From: Loripinus fragilis | Taxonomy: Eukaryota > Mollusca > Bivalvia > Lucinida > Lucinidae | DNA: 64,000 nt | Reading direction: 5' to 3' | Assembly (NCBI GenBank): GCA_964019695.1 | Contig: OZ026515.1 | Location: forward strand, 141,481,549-141,545,548 | Part shown: in pieces, positions 44,825-56,400 of the stretch | Layout of the letters: each line of letters begins with the position of its first letter | Numbering within the stretch: position 1 is the stretch's first letter | Notes under the pieces: generated by a model | Told to the model about the DNA's origin: nothing | Seen by the model: the letters and a program-made list of their open reading frames with translations, nothing else | The model's database searches: none | Program-made: the position numbers and the translations under genes

Positions 44825-45045
44825 TTCCACAATCACAGACCGTAGACCAACCCATAGCACTGAGAGGAAGAGACACAGGCCTAAGACAGCTACAGCACAA
44901 TTAAAGTAAAGCAAACAGCTCTCTCTCTTCCTCAGGCAGATGATTGAAACCAAGAACCACATGATAAATCAACGACTCAACACAAACCCACACTCAATGG
45001 GAGCAACAACACACAAAAAAAAATCACAGCTTAGGACGGATATCA
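44825..45045 (+). repeat. Copy of the 41484-type repeat
   Basis: CATTCCACAATCACAGACC, GCACTGAGAGGAAGAG, CTCTCTCTCTTCC and CAATGGGAGCAACAAC occur in the same order as in 43465. Relative orientation opposite to 41484. Confidence 0.7.
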
Positions 45046-45691
45046 GCCAAGGCCACCAGGGGACTTAAATATATTTTACAGGCCATATCTTGGCCCTAGA
45101 TTTATTAAGTTATGATATACATTTCATAGGTGTATAATAAAAGTGTAAGCTACCAGACTGTAATGCATGGGTAAAATAATAATTACATGTTTGTGAAATT
45201 TGACATTTTGTTATTTCACTTATAATCTTAATAAAATTAGAAAGCATAAGTATAATAGAAAAAAAAACTTGCATGTAAAATTCACAATCAATATCACCTT
45301 GTATGTTCAAAATCAGTTATGGGTTTATCTTTTCACTTTTGGTAACCATAACCATTTTGCAACCTTTGCATTTAGCAACAACATTTTTATTCAAACAAAA
45401 CTGGACCCCTTTGCCTCATATTTATTTTTCAAGAGAGATAAAATTTCATCTCTTTAAAACAAAGTTTCCTTCAATAAAAGAAAACAATCGAGCTAACTAT
45501 TCAAATGGATATATTGTTGGTACGATTCAAATTCTGATTCTCTAGGACTGTTAGGTTCAGACAGAAAGCATTCAGGTGTGGGATGTTGCACTTTCCATTT
45601 ACTCTTATTAGCAGACTCAATCAAACAGGGTCTGATGTGCGTGTGGCGCGCGTGTGTGTGTAACTATTTTGTAGTTTCACCCTTTTTCCAG

Positions 45692-45735
45692 ATGATCCAT
45701 TTTCCAGATTATTTGAAAAATATAGTTTGGCGTGA
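45692..45735 (+). CDS. Candidate terminal exon of unknown gene
   Basis: A strong acceptor (GTTTCACCCTTTTTCCAG) is followed, in phase 1, by D/GDPFSRLFEKYSLA and TGA. The peptide looks protein-like but is only 14 residues. It starts with AT-GA like the NMNAT exon at 17894 and the candidate exon at 56657, so it could accept any donor in phase 1. No partner exon or homologue is known; this may be chance. Confidence 0.2.
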
Positions 45736-46734
45736 TAACCCTTCATTAGGTGGTCTGGTTTCACCATTTCCATTTATGAATATTATTTTACCATTGTATG
45801 ATCTCATATTTTCTTTTGAAATATGTGCATTTCTCTTGTTTATGTTTCATCCATATTCATTTGTACTCTTGGCTTTGTGTTTATGTTGTATAATGCTATA
45901 TTTGTTTATTCAGTTCTATAATGGATAAATGTGTAGTCAATAACTGTGCATTTAGTTATATGTACTGATGTTTCAAAGATGCATAGTAATGAGGCGATTC
46001 TATATTTCTAATAAACAGGTAAAGATTACGTTTTCACTACCACCTGCATATGCAGAATTCTGTAGTAGATTCATTATAAATGTAAACTGAGACTACCTGT
46101 ATGCCCAAAAAACAATGTAAGCTCACCAGTGTTTGTTTACAACGATTCTCATCGATCTTTGAAACATTAGTATCTATTTATATTTCTTATGGTTTCATTA
46201 CTATATCTATTTTTTATCGTTGTATATTTATATATACATGTATCTGTATAATCTATGTTCATTGTTTTTTATATATTCAATGTTTATTTAACTCCATTTA
46301 TTCACAGTCCATGTACTTTCCTTTCTATTTGACATTAGGTGATTTGAGTTCATTATTCTCATGCAAATAAACTTCGATTTCTACATTTTCAATTTGCATA
46401 GAATATAATCTATAGAATATAATCCATTTTCATAGAATATTCTGTTGATGTTATTTGAAGCTAATGTCACAACCGATGAAAAGCCTTGTAATATATTAAC
46501 CATAGATCAATTTTCAACTCCAAATAAATCAGTTATCAGAACGAGAGTAAAGATCCAGATAAATAAAGATGGAAAAAAGAAAGAAAAATGAAAACATTTT
46601 CAACACAATACAGAATACAAACAGCTGTATGGCAGTATACATGTAGTGATGCATGTTGAATGTTTATTGATTTGAAGTATAATGGTATAGTCTTAGTGGC
46701 CACTTAGACATTTTAAATTCTTTGATTCTAGAAA

Positions 46735-46985
46735 AAATGATTGTCCTGGAAATGCCACAATTACAGATCACATACCAACCTATGGCATCATGAGAGAGAG
46801 TCACAAGTTTATGAGACTTTGGAACCAAGCAAGAACACGGTAAACAAAGCAATATGTTATCTCTCCCTCAGCCAGACCAAAGCACTACACCACAAAACTA
46901 GAATTTAGCACATATCCACACATAATGGGAGCAACGCAAACAAATATTTGACAAAACAGAAGCACCGCCGAAGAATGAACAAAAG
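46735..46985 (+). repeat. Diverged copy of the 41484-type repeat
   Basis: GGAAATGCCACAATTACAG, GGCATCATGAGAGAGAGTC, CTCTCCCTCAGCCAGA and ATAATGGGAGCAACGC keep the order of the family. Confidence 0.6.
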
Positions 46986-47161
46986 TGGCAGCCAACTAAA
47001 TCTTAACTCATGAGTGTTGAAACATTTTTCAAAAAAGAATGTATATAACATGTATTACACTTTCATATGGGAAAAAGTTTACCTTAATCATGTGACAAAA
47101 CAAGGGCCAAAATTAGTCTACAAGCCCACCTAGGTCACCTTGGGGTGATCATGCAGCATGT

Positions 47162-47226
47162 ATCTTTATAATTTGCAAATATTATATAGTCTCACAGACT
47201 ATATAATATTTGCAAATTATAAAGAT
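47162..47226. repeat. Perfect hairpin: 31-bp arms, 3-nt loop
   Basis: The left arm ATCTTTATAATTTGCAAAT plus ATTATATAGTCT is followed by CAC and then the exact reverse complement. No mismatch was found in 31 bp. The flanks TGCAGCATGT and CCTGCATGG extend the symmetry weakly. Confidence 0.96.
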
Positions 47227-47805
47227 CCTGCATGGTCTGGGGAATTTGTATTTTCGAATAAGATTTTAGTTGCCCATTTATAGAATATATGTCCTATTTT
47301 CCAGAGATATGAAATGCAACATTTATGCAGCGTTTTTGGTATGAATTATTTTGCAAGGAAAGTCAGAATGAATAAGTATTTAAGCGTTGTCATCAAATGT
47401 CTTGCATCAGGTACTTTGTTGACGACATGGATTATGCGTATGGCAGTTCAATCACAAGAACGATAACTTCATGCTCCAATTAGGCCCAAATTGAATCTGG
47501 ATCTGGAAAATAAGCGAATTTCAAAACGCTGCATCAATGCCACATTAACTAACTCTAGAAAAGAGGGATGCAATGTCCTTTTTGGATCTTGTTCGAATCG
47601 AGTTAATTTTATGTGATTAACGTCAGGTAATAATCCATCTTTGTTACCACTCAACATGTATAAATATTTCAACCTGATAATTAATGACTTTTTAAAGGCA
47701 TTTTTTTCTACACTGTGTGCCTTTGTGGCATTTAATAGTAGCATTTAGTCCAAAGGGTACTTACGCCTCAGACTTTCACCAAATAACTTTTATCAAACGA
47801 CCAAG

Positions 47806-48028
47806 CACATGAGATTTTGGTACTTATCATATTGGCAAGCAACAAAGGCTAAGGCGAGCCTACACAAGTGCACAGACTCGCCTTGGCCTTCGCTGCTCGC
47901 ATACACAAGGCATGGATATAGATGAAGACTTATATTAATATTTAGACATCTAGCCTCGTTATATACGTCAGCACGGGCGTATAAAGATGGCTTTTGCGCA
48001 TTTGCGATAACTAACAAAATCTCATGTG
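47806..48028. mobile_element. MITE, CACATGAGATTTTGG family, next to the tail exon
   Basis: Ends CACATGAGATTTTGGTAC and inverse AACAAAATCTCATGTG, with CTTATC/GCGATAAC inside and a GGCGAGCC...GACTCGCC hairpin. It ends 36 bp before the first base of the exon at 48065, so it abuts the polypyrimidine tract. Related ends occur at 7795, 16145, 21010, 35655 and 36065. Confidence 0.88.
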
Positions 48029-48064
48029 TGGTCCAATTTTTTTCACGCTTCTTTTGGCATGCAG

Positions 48065-48458
48065 TAAGTATAAAGACAAGACGTCGTCGCCGTTCCCAAT
48101 CATTGACACCAACCAGCTGATGGACTACGTCGATGGCTGTTGTGACTTGGATATCGTCCCATCACAAAATCTAGATATAGTCCCAAGGTCACCGGGCCGT
48201 TTTGCCAGCTATGTGCGACCACAGTCACCAATGCCTGTCGTTGATAATGGGACACGATCTTCACGACGTTCGTCGGCATCTAATTCACCAAAGAGAATGG
48301 TAGTCGAGGAAGAAGCTGGGACCAAGTCGCCGAAATCACCACAGCATGTGCCATGCATGACGGACATAAGTACTATTGTTAGGAGAGTGAGAAATGTACG
48401 TGTAGGATTTCCCAGTGAAACACGTGTATTTGCTTACACCACTGAAACTTGTGTATAG
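48065..48458 (+). CDS. Candidate alternative NMNAT C-terminal exon, disordered tail
   Basis: Acceptor TTTTTTTCACGCTTCTTTTGGCATGCAG (quoted in part: CTTCTTTTGGCATGCAG). Joined to the donor at 35061|35062, the codon AA|T gives Asn and the frame continues KYKDKTSSPFPIIDTNQLMD for about 130 residues to TAG 48458. The tail has a short internal repeat (DLDIVPSQN/LDIVPRSP), Ser-Pro sites (RSPGR, PQSPM, KSPKSP) and a basic-serine cluster SRRSSASNSPKRM. No fold is recognised and it looks disordered, perhaps a phosphorylated regulatory or localisation segment. The combined window product would be about 335 residues against 205. The link to NMNAT rests on frame and splice sites only; it could belong to another gene. 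Confidence 0.45.
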
Positions 48459-48759
48459 TGCTTTATCGTTGGTGCTTCGCTTCTATGTCACACTTGGATA
48501 TTTATTCAAGTTGGTTGTAATAACATTGGAGCTTTAAATATTTTCCAAGCGCGTATATTTTAGCAATGGAATTCATTATTGGATTTCGATTTTATTGTAC
48601 TTTTCTGGCCTATAGAGTATTTTACATTATTTAATCTGCTGGAATTATTCATGAATTTAGGATTATAATCAAAACTGTTTGTTACAGCTTAATACCAAAG
48701 ACTCGCTTGACCTGTTTCTGCGTAAATATGAAAATATAGAAAGATGGAAAATGAAATGA

Positions 48760-48765
48760 AATAAA
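48760..48765 (+). promoter_or_regulatory. Polyadenylation signal AATAAA after the tail exon
   Basis: AATAAA about 300 bp after the TAG at 48458, a plausible end of the long transcript. Confidence 0.4.
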
Positions 48766-49362
48766 TTGATGTCCTGATCACCATAATACCCCTTTTTATT
48801 GGGATACCTGAAAGAAAGCAGCCGCATTACCAGTATGTGAATCTCGTGCCTCTTAATATAAGTCAGGAAATGGCAGGTAGAATAATTAGAATGGACAAAT
48901 TATTAAACCTTTGTATTCTGGAAAACACTACATGGGTACTTTGCCAAACAATGCGGACCCAGGTGAAATGCCACAGAATGCGGCATTTTACCAGGGCCTG
49001 AACTATTTGCTAAGATATTAACACCAATTCTCTGTAACCATCGAACCTAGTTGTTCACGCATAGTCACAGATTTTGATGAAACTTTCCATGATTGTTTGT
49101 TTTCATGCCAAAACACGCAAATCATACATCATTCCTTCATTTTCATATCCGTTGCCATGGTAACGGGGTCAATAGTTTTTGGCTAAAATTTGTCAGAAAA
49201 TCAATGAAATTTGGCGAATTTTGGACTGTTATATCTTCTTTAATACAAACATGTTAGCTATAAAGCTGTTTATTAATTGGAGAATTGCCCTTGGTTAGTA
49301 TCCGGACGTTAATGTTTAAAGAATTTCTGGTCTCTTTCATATCGAAGTTCTATCTGAAAGGT

Positions 49363-50455
49363 GGGTGGGGTAACACAACCCCGAAATTTGCTGTTTTTTG
49401 CACTTTTTGACAGCTTATATCATTAAGGGCACGACAGCCGGACACATTACAGGACTAACATGAACATCAATATTACCCAATCTTTCAAAAATTAGAATAA
49501 AAATTTTGGGAAGTTACCATCTTCTATGTGTTACCATGGAAACAAGAGGTACACCGTTCCAAAATGCATGTTTTGATTTTAACAAATATTTATGAGGTGT
49601 GAAATTCACACAACCGCCAGACTGTAACACTGAACAAAAGAAAGTGTTAAGCTACCATTTTTCTGCCAATATCTATAAAAAATATTATCAGAGGCCCCAA
49701 TGGGGGTTTGATTTAGTCATTTTAGGGGCGCAACGGGGGCAAAAATTAAGAAATTATTTGAAAAAAGTCAAAGCTCTTTTACATAATAGAATTAATTGTA
49801 TCAAAGTTGTTTTGAAAAGTCATATCTACATTATACAATTGTAATTAAAGAATAAAAACAATTGTTAATCTTAGGAGGGGCTCCCGAAGGGGCTCAAATC
49901 GATTGAATGTGGGTGGGGTAACACAACCCCGAAATGTGTCGTTTTTTGCACTTTTTGACAGCTTATATCATTAAGGGCACGAAAGCTGGGCACATTATAG
50001 GACTGAAATGAAATTATATAATCCCATCTTTCAAAAATTAAAATAAAAGTTTTGGGAAGTTACCATCTTCTATGTGTTTCCATGGAAACAAGAGGTACAC
50101 CGTTCCGAAATGCATGTTTTGAATTTAACAAATATTTATGAAGTGTATATTTCACACAGCTGCCAGACTGTAACAATGAATAAAAGAAAGTGTAACACTA
50201 CCATTTCTCTACCAATATCTGTAAAACATATTATCAGAGGCCCCTATGGGGGTTTGAGTTTGGTCATTTTAAGGGCACAAGGGGGGCAAAAATTTAGATT
50301 TTTTTTGAAAAAAATTCAAAGCCTTTTTACAAATCAAAATTAACTGTACCAAATTTGTTTTGAAATGTCATATCTACATTATAAAACTGTAGTTAAAGAA
50401 TATAAACGGTTTGAAATCTCATTAGGGGCTCCCTAAGGGGCTCAAAACGGAATAA
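49363..50455 (+). repeat. Left-arm 548-bp units
   Basis: The marker GGGTGGGGTAACACAACCCC is at 49363 and 49911 (548 bp apart). Each unit contains AAGTTACCATCTTCTATGTG, CCATGGAAACAAGAGGTACA, AGGGGCGCAACGGGGGCAAA and GGGGCTCCCGAAGGGGCTCA. The frame at 49599-49844 is open by similarity to the right arm but has no known domain. Shortened units follow to about 51070 (GGGGCTCCCTAAGGGG at about 50425 and 50790). Confidence 0.9.
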
Positions 50456-51070
50456 AAAGGGTGAAATTTCTATGAAATCTACTAGCGAATAAATGAAATT
50501 GACCGACTTTGTTCAGTAATAAGTGCAAGAAAGTAACACAGAGCCAATAAAAGTTTAAGGCCAAAATTTCTCTGCCAATATCTATACAAATTATTATCAG
50601 AGGTTTTGGTTCATTTTGTTCATTTTAGGGGTGCAAGGGGGAGGGGCAGGGGCAAAAATTAAGAAATCATTTGAAAAAATCAAAGCCCTTTTACAGATTA
50701 AAATTAATTGTACCAAATTTGTTTTGAAATGTCATATCTACATTATACAATTGTAGTTAAAGAATATAAACAGTTTGAAATCTCATTAGGGGCTCCCTAA
50801 GGGGCTCAAAACGGATTAAAAGGGTTAAATTTAATTGGCATCTAGAGAATAAATGCAATTGACAAACTTTGTTCAGTAATAAGTGCAAAATGGTAAAACA
50901 GAGGCAATATAAGTCCAATATTTTTCTGCCAATATCTATACAAATTATCATCAGAGGTCCCAATGGGGGCTTGATTTTGGTCATTGTAGGGGCGCAAGGG
51001 GGCAAAAATTAAGAAATTACTAAAAGTCAAAGCTCTCTAATAAATTAAAACTAGTTGTATCAAAGGTGTT
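50456..51070 (+). repeat. Left-arm shortened units
   Basis: Two partial units of about 360 and 250 bp keep the TCTGCCAATATCTATA to GGGGGCAAAAATTAAGAAAT part but lack the GGGTGGGGTAACAC part. Confidence 0.8.
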
Positions 51071-54000
51071 TTGAAAAATAATATCTCCATTATACAATAA
51101 TAGCCTAGTTTTAAATTTGATTGATGATATAGAATGTATAATATAAGGATTGAAATTCATATTCATGAAAAACACCAGCTATTTTTCTGTTTCCGAGCCT
51201 TGCATTCAGTTACTTTTTCCAAATTCTTGAAGTCAGTAATATTATGAACTTTCATAAAAGAATCTTTATTGATTTTTTATAGGTATAAAGTGTTTTTCCA
51301 ATCAATGAAATGGAAATGATTAATTTATTTGTCATATGATGTTGCATCTGGGAGTAAAATAACGCCATGCAATAAATCTATCAACCACTTGTTGTTTACA
51401 GATGTTCTGGAAACATGACGTCCATAACAATTTTGCATACATAATGCATAATTATTATTTGTTTACGCTAGAAATGAGATTTTAAAGTAATCTTAATGTC
51501 ATATGATAAATAGAATCTACCATACTTGCTCCTGTATGATTGAAGTTATTAAACTTGTTGCGAAAAAGACATCATAAAATAATGGACAATCTTCGCTTTT
51601 TATCTCTTTTCCTCAACTCTTTTAATAAATTCAATAAAACATGAGCACTCATGTAAGATCTGCTATGTAAATAATAAAGTATTCTACCCCTTTTGGGTTA
51701 CAGAAAAAGATCAAAATAGATTTCTAGGTTATAAGGTTTTAGAAGGTAACTTTATCAGGGGACTAAATTATTTCAATATTGCACTTGTTCTGCAGGACGA
51801 GTGACTTACAATTCTCACTTGTCCTGCAAACACATTCACTGTCCTTTAAAAGAATATGCAGTATTTTTTTTCAAAAACATAAGGGAGTAATATGTTATAT
51901 GACTTCCTTGAGTAATTCATCCCAAAGCACTCGTCCTACAGGACCAGAGCTTTGGGGAGAATTACTCGTCCTTTCTAGATTTCACTTGTTATTACGAGGC
52001 TACAAGTGGAATTTTTATCCCCTGTTCATAATATTTTGTTGTGGAAATTGTGCATAAATTGTAATTTTTATTTCAAGGAATCTTACAATCATAGTAAATT
52101 ACTTAGAATTTTCAAAAGAGACAATTTAAGGTCACTACTGACACCTGGGCATTTTTTACGAAATATAAATTTTCTTCCTTTTTTGTAAATCGCTATTTTG
52201 CATTATTAATAATGATATAAAACAATAAAAGTGCAATGTCACCTTTAAGTCTTTGAGCTATGGCTCTTCAAAGACATGCATTATATGCCCTTTTTTCTCC
52301 AAAAAAGTTCAGGGCGGAAGTAAGAAATAAACAGGCCTATGATATGGTATCTGTCTACTAGCTGATGATTATGGCATATTGTGAATTATTGCATCAGAAA
52401 GGTTTAAGTTTACTTGAAGTACTGTGATGTTTATTTGAAGTGAATCTAGCCATTGTATATTTATGGATCAACTTCTTCATTAAAAATAATAGTTAAAAAA
52501 AATACTGCCATTTTTACGTAATATTCATATACATGTATTAAGGCAATTCAAAAAAATAGATTTTTTTGAACTTGTATGTCATAATCTTTATTATGCTGAT
52601 TCAGTCTGAAATTTGAGCAATTTTCACTGTCTAGAAAGAGAGATATTTCTTTATTACTACCCCTATCCCCTGTAATGCACAATTTCAAGTTTGTAAATTT
52701 CAACTGCATAGCAATAAATTTACTTTCAACAGACAAAAAAAATTTAATAATGCTTTGATGCTGGTTGTATGTGCAGAAACTAGTTTTGAGAGAATTTTCT
52801 AATAAAAGAAAGTTTAACTTATAACTTATTAACCAATAAATATATATTGTAGCCCCACCCACTTTTTTCAATGATTATCTTCTCTGGTGCAATGAACCAG
52901 ATAAAATGGCCAAAACAGTTGCAAACACATAATTCTGTTGTTAATTTATATTTATAGACAATTGCAGAAGTCATCAAAATATGTCAAATTAGTAGTTAAT
53001 TCAATATTTTGGGGACATTGATGCATTCATAAGGCATTTTTATATGATTTTTGTCATCTCAAAATGCAAAATTAAGGGTATTTTAATGTTAAAACTCATG
53101 TTTGGTGCAAAATTTAGATTACATAAGTTTTAAAACAGATACACAGGCGTATCAAACCAAACATCTTGTATATGCTTTTACTGCAATCTAATCCTTAGAA
53201 AGCAAGTAATAGGAGAAAATTTGATTTTTGGCACATTTTCTATGTAAATATTAGCTTTAAGGGGCAACAATTCATGTTTGAAAAAAGAACAATATGGCAG
53301 AAAGAACTTCGATCTATAGCTTGACATAGTTATGGTTCAGAACAGCTTTCATGCAGCTTAGCTAAGAAGTTTTCAAGTTACTGAACTTTTACTCACTATA
53401 CTGCAGTTTTCTCATACAAAACAATGGTAAAATAATAAATGGGGGAAGTACCTCTTGCTGAAATATGTGGAGAGTTTTTAAAATCCATTATAATTGCATC
53501 TGGCATACCAAGCCCATTTATCCAGTAACTTTCAGATAGATACGATATCAAATATTGAAGTTATAAGCCAAACCGGTTCAGACATGCCAGCGTTATGGTT
53601 ATTGGTGTCAGTTGTGACCTTAATAAAGTGCTCAACAGAGCCTCATATTCAGTTATCTTTCCCCAAATTTTCTTTAATTAAGTCAACAATATATGAACTT
53701 CCATATAAGGATCTTTATTTATGCATAGTTTGTAGATCTAAAGTGTTTTATTTCAATCAGTGAAATAAAAACTTGTAATTTATGTAAATAATTAGGTATT
53801 TTTTCCCTTTTGGGGCCCCTAAAAGGGTTATAATTAGATTTGCTGGGCATAATGTAAGCTTCTCTTTAGGATTATGCTAAAGCAACAAATGTAAATGCTG
53901 GTATTGATTATTACCATGTGATATGGGAAAATAATGTTTTTAACTATTACAGTGTTGTTTTTTTTTTTTTAATTTAAATGGACCCATTTTTTTGCCATGG

Positions 54001-54157
54001 TCACCTCCAGTAGATATTATCTTCCCATTTCTTTTTCTATCTCATGATATTTCACACTCAATGCTTTAATTAAGCATACACCAAAATGTCAAATTATCCG
54101 CACCAGCTGTCTGTGGCTAATCAAAAATGCAAAAAGTATGATTTTTAGGGGTAGGCT
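51071..54157. other. Centre of the foldback element, no gene
   Basis: AT-rich, with short open frames only. It includes the GGACGAGTGA repeat (51765-51985, related inverted to 13920-14041). Two similar segments are in direct orientation, 51195-51320 and 53640-53775 (sharing TCAGTTA, CCAAATT, ATATGAACTT, ATAAAGTGTTTTTCCAATCA-like blocks). No transposase motif was recognised. Confidence 0.6.
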
Positions 54158-55265
54158 TACCCCACCCACATTCAATCGATTTTGAGCCCCTTTGGGAGCC
54201 CCTCCTGAGATTAACAATTGTTTTTATTCTTTAATTACAATTGTACAATGTAGACATGACTTTTCAAAACAAATTTGATACAATTTATTTTATTATGTAA
54301 GAGAGCTTTGACCTTTTTTCAAATAATTTCTTAATTTTTGCCCCCGTTGCGCCCCTAAAATGACTAAATCAAACCCCCATTGGGTCCTCTGATAATATTT
54401 TTATAGATATTGGCTGAAAAATGGTAGCTTAACACTTTCTTTTGTTCAGTGTTACAGTCTGGCTGTTGTGTGAATTTCACACCTCATAAATATTTGTTAT
54501 AATCAAAGCATGCATTTTGGAACGGTGTACCTCTTGTTTCCATGGTAACACATAGAAGATGGTAACTTCCCAAAACTTTTATTGTAGTTTTTGAAAGATG
54601 GGGTAATATAGATTTTCATGTTAATCCTATAATGTGTCCGGCTTTCGTGCCCTTAATGATATAAACTGTCAAAAAGTGCAAAAAACGACACATTTCGGGG
54701 TTGTGTTACCCCACCCACATTCAATCGATTTGAGCCCCTTCGGGAGCCCCTCCTGAGATTTACAATTGTTTTTATTCTTTAATTACAATTGTATAATGTA
54801 GACATGGCTTTTCAAAACAACTTTGATACAATTAATTCTATTATGTAAGAGAGCTTTGACTTTTTTTCAAATAATTTCTTAATTTTTGCCCCCGTTGCGC
54901 CCCTAAAATGACTAAATCAAACCCCCATTGGGGCCTCTGATAATATTTTTTATAGATATTGGCAGAGAAATGGTAGCTTAACACTTTCCTTTGTTCAGTG
55001 TTGCAGTCTGGCTTTTGTGTGAATTTCACACATCATAAATATTTGTTAAAATCAAAACATGCATTTTGGAACGGTGTACCTCTTGTTTCCATGGTAACAC
55101 ATAGAAGATGGTAACTTCCCAAAATTTTATTCTAATTTTTGAAAGATGGGGTAATATTGATTTTCAGGTTAGTCCTGTAATGTGTCCTGCTGTCGAGCCC
55201 TTAGTGATATAAGCTGTCAAAAAGTGCAAAAAACGACACATTTCGGGGTTGTGTTACCCCACCCA
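54158..55265 (-). repeat. Right-arm 548-bp units, inverted
   Basis: The marker TTACCCCACCCACATTCA is at 54158, 54706 and 55254, exactly 548 bp each. The frame at 55029-54841 (minus) nearly repeats that of the left arm (DCNTEQRKVLSYHFSANIYK against DCNTEQKKVLSYHFSANIYK). Confidence 0.92.
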
Positions 55266-56156
55266 CATTCAGTGTTAATTTAGTCAACAAAAACTAAAGC
55301 TTAGTGAAATTATTGAATTTTAAGGTAATTTTGGCTGTTTTTTGGCCAAGATATTTGGAAGCCGTTGCCATGGCAACGGAAAGACAAATGAGTGACCTAG
55401 CATTAAATTTTTTGGTTTTACCAAGAAAGAATCATTGTCAGCAATTTTTAATAAAATCCGAGACCGAGCGTGAACAACCTCTATTATAACAGGTTCAGTA
55501 GTTACAGAGAATTGATGTTAACAACCTCCAGGCACTGAAGGTCATCTTGATTTAGCAATTCTAACCTGTGATCCCGTGATATGTATAATGGACCATCCCA
55601 GGCCCTTCCTACCAAACCGTTATATTCAAAATGTATTCTAAGATGGTTCACTGTGATGTTTTTTCAAGTGTGATTAAGTCCCAGTAGTAGGGGTATTATG
55701 GTATACATCAGATATTCATTAGAAAAAGTGCACCACAGAAAGACTATCTCTGGTACAGTACTTATTGAGGATCATTGAGGAAGGTGCAAGTTCAAATATT
55801 AAAGTGTGACAATTATACTGTTATTTTTGCTGTACTAGTAATAATGAACTGCGTCATGTTGACATCCCAACATAATCGGTAATTCTATATTCTGAAACAG
55901 TAATGCACTTTTGATTTTCTGTATCTTGATTTATTTCAAAAGGAAATTAAGACATGACAACTTTGTGAAATCATTTGTGCATTTCTGTTTTCTGTAATTT
56001 TTTAAAAAAGAGAGAAAATAGGACCTGCACGCAGATCATGTCTTTTTGCTTCAATATGTTTTTAATTTTCGTTATCACTTATGAGGGTTGTTCAATAATA
56101 TCCGGATAAATGATACAACTGCAAATTTGAAACAAAAATATAGTACCCTCTGAAGA

Positions 56157-56160
<4 letters not shown>

Positions 56161-56204
<44 letters not shown>
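56161..56204. repeat. (GA)n microsatellite
   Basis: 44 bp of uninterrupted GA. Confidence 0.97.
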
Positions 56205-56208
<4 letters not shown>

Positions 56209-56400
56209 AACTGTGCACGACATAACATAACACTGTCTGTTTTTATTATGTTTTTCCTTTTATGAAAATATCTTTTCAGCGATGTATTTTATATCATCAA
56301 TACACTAATAAATGACCATTTTATTGATCAAATGTTTATTTTATCATTTGCGTTGGATGAAAATGCTCCATGGGATAGTATACCATAGCATATTTGGTAA

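Larger units (their letters stand above)
35322..48064 (+). other. 13-kb stretch without a secure gene
   Basis: If the 48065 exon belongs to NMNAT, this is its last intron. It holds MITEs (36621, 38010, 39114, 43571, 47806), a SINE (38347), the pearl-like tail with hairpin at 39010-39055, the 85-codon dispersed repeat family (41484, 43465, 44825, 46735) and the candidate exon at 45692. At 40080-40900 only low-complexity A-rich and reverse-strand short frames are seen. Confidence 0.65.
49022..55517. mobile_element. 6.5-kb foldback element flanked by TTAA
   Basis: Left end CACCAATTCTCTGTAACCA and right end TTACAGAGAATTGATG are inverted. Each is bordered by TTAA (49018-49021, 55518-55521). The symmetry continues inward: TTGTTCACGC, CCGTTGCCATGG.AACGG, then 548-bp units in opposite orientations. 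TTAA duplication is the hallmark of piggyBac-type insertion, so a non-autonomous piggyBac-like origin is inferred. No transposase was found in the 3-kb centre. It is inserted in a MITE family D copy. Confidence 0.82.
48902..55640 (-). mobile_element. MITE family D, split by the 6.5-kb foldback element
   Basis: Left part 48902-49017: TTAAACCTTTGTATTCTGG, GGGTACTTTGCCAAACAATG, GACCCAGGTGAAATGCC/GGCATTTTACC, TTTGCTAAG. The right part, after 55521, reads CAATTCTAACCTGTGATCCC and TATAATGGACCATCCCAGG, the other arm of the same family (opposite orientation). The right boundary is approximate. Confidence 0.7.

Noticed and set aside
45578..45928. 116-codon + frame with hydrophobic stretches
   Set aside because: It is T-rich sequence read as Phe/Leu and begins before a likely acceptor; only the other frame after 45692 is kept, at low confidence.
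49599..49844. 81-codon + frame as a gene
   Set aside because: It belongs to the 548-bp repeat unit; reported as a repeat with a possible frame rather than as a gene.
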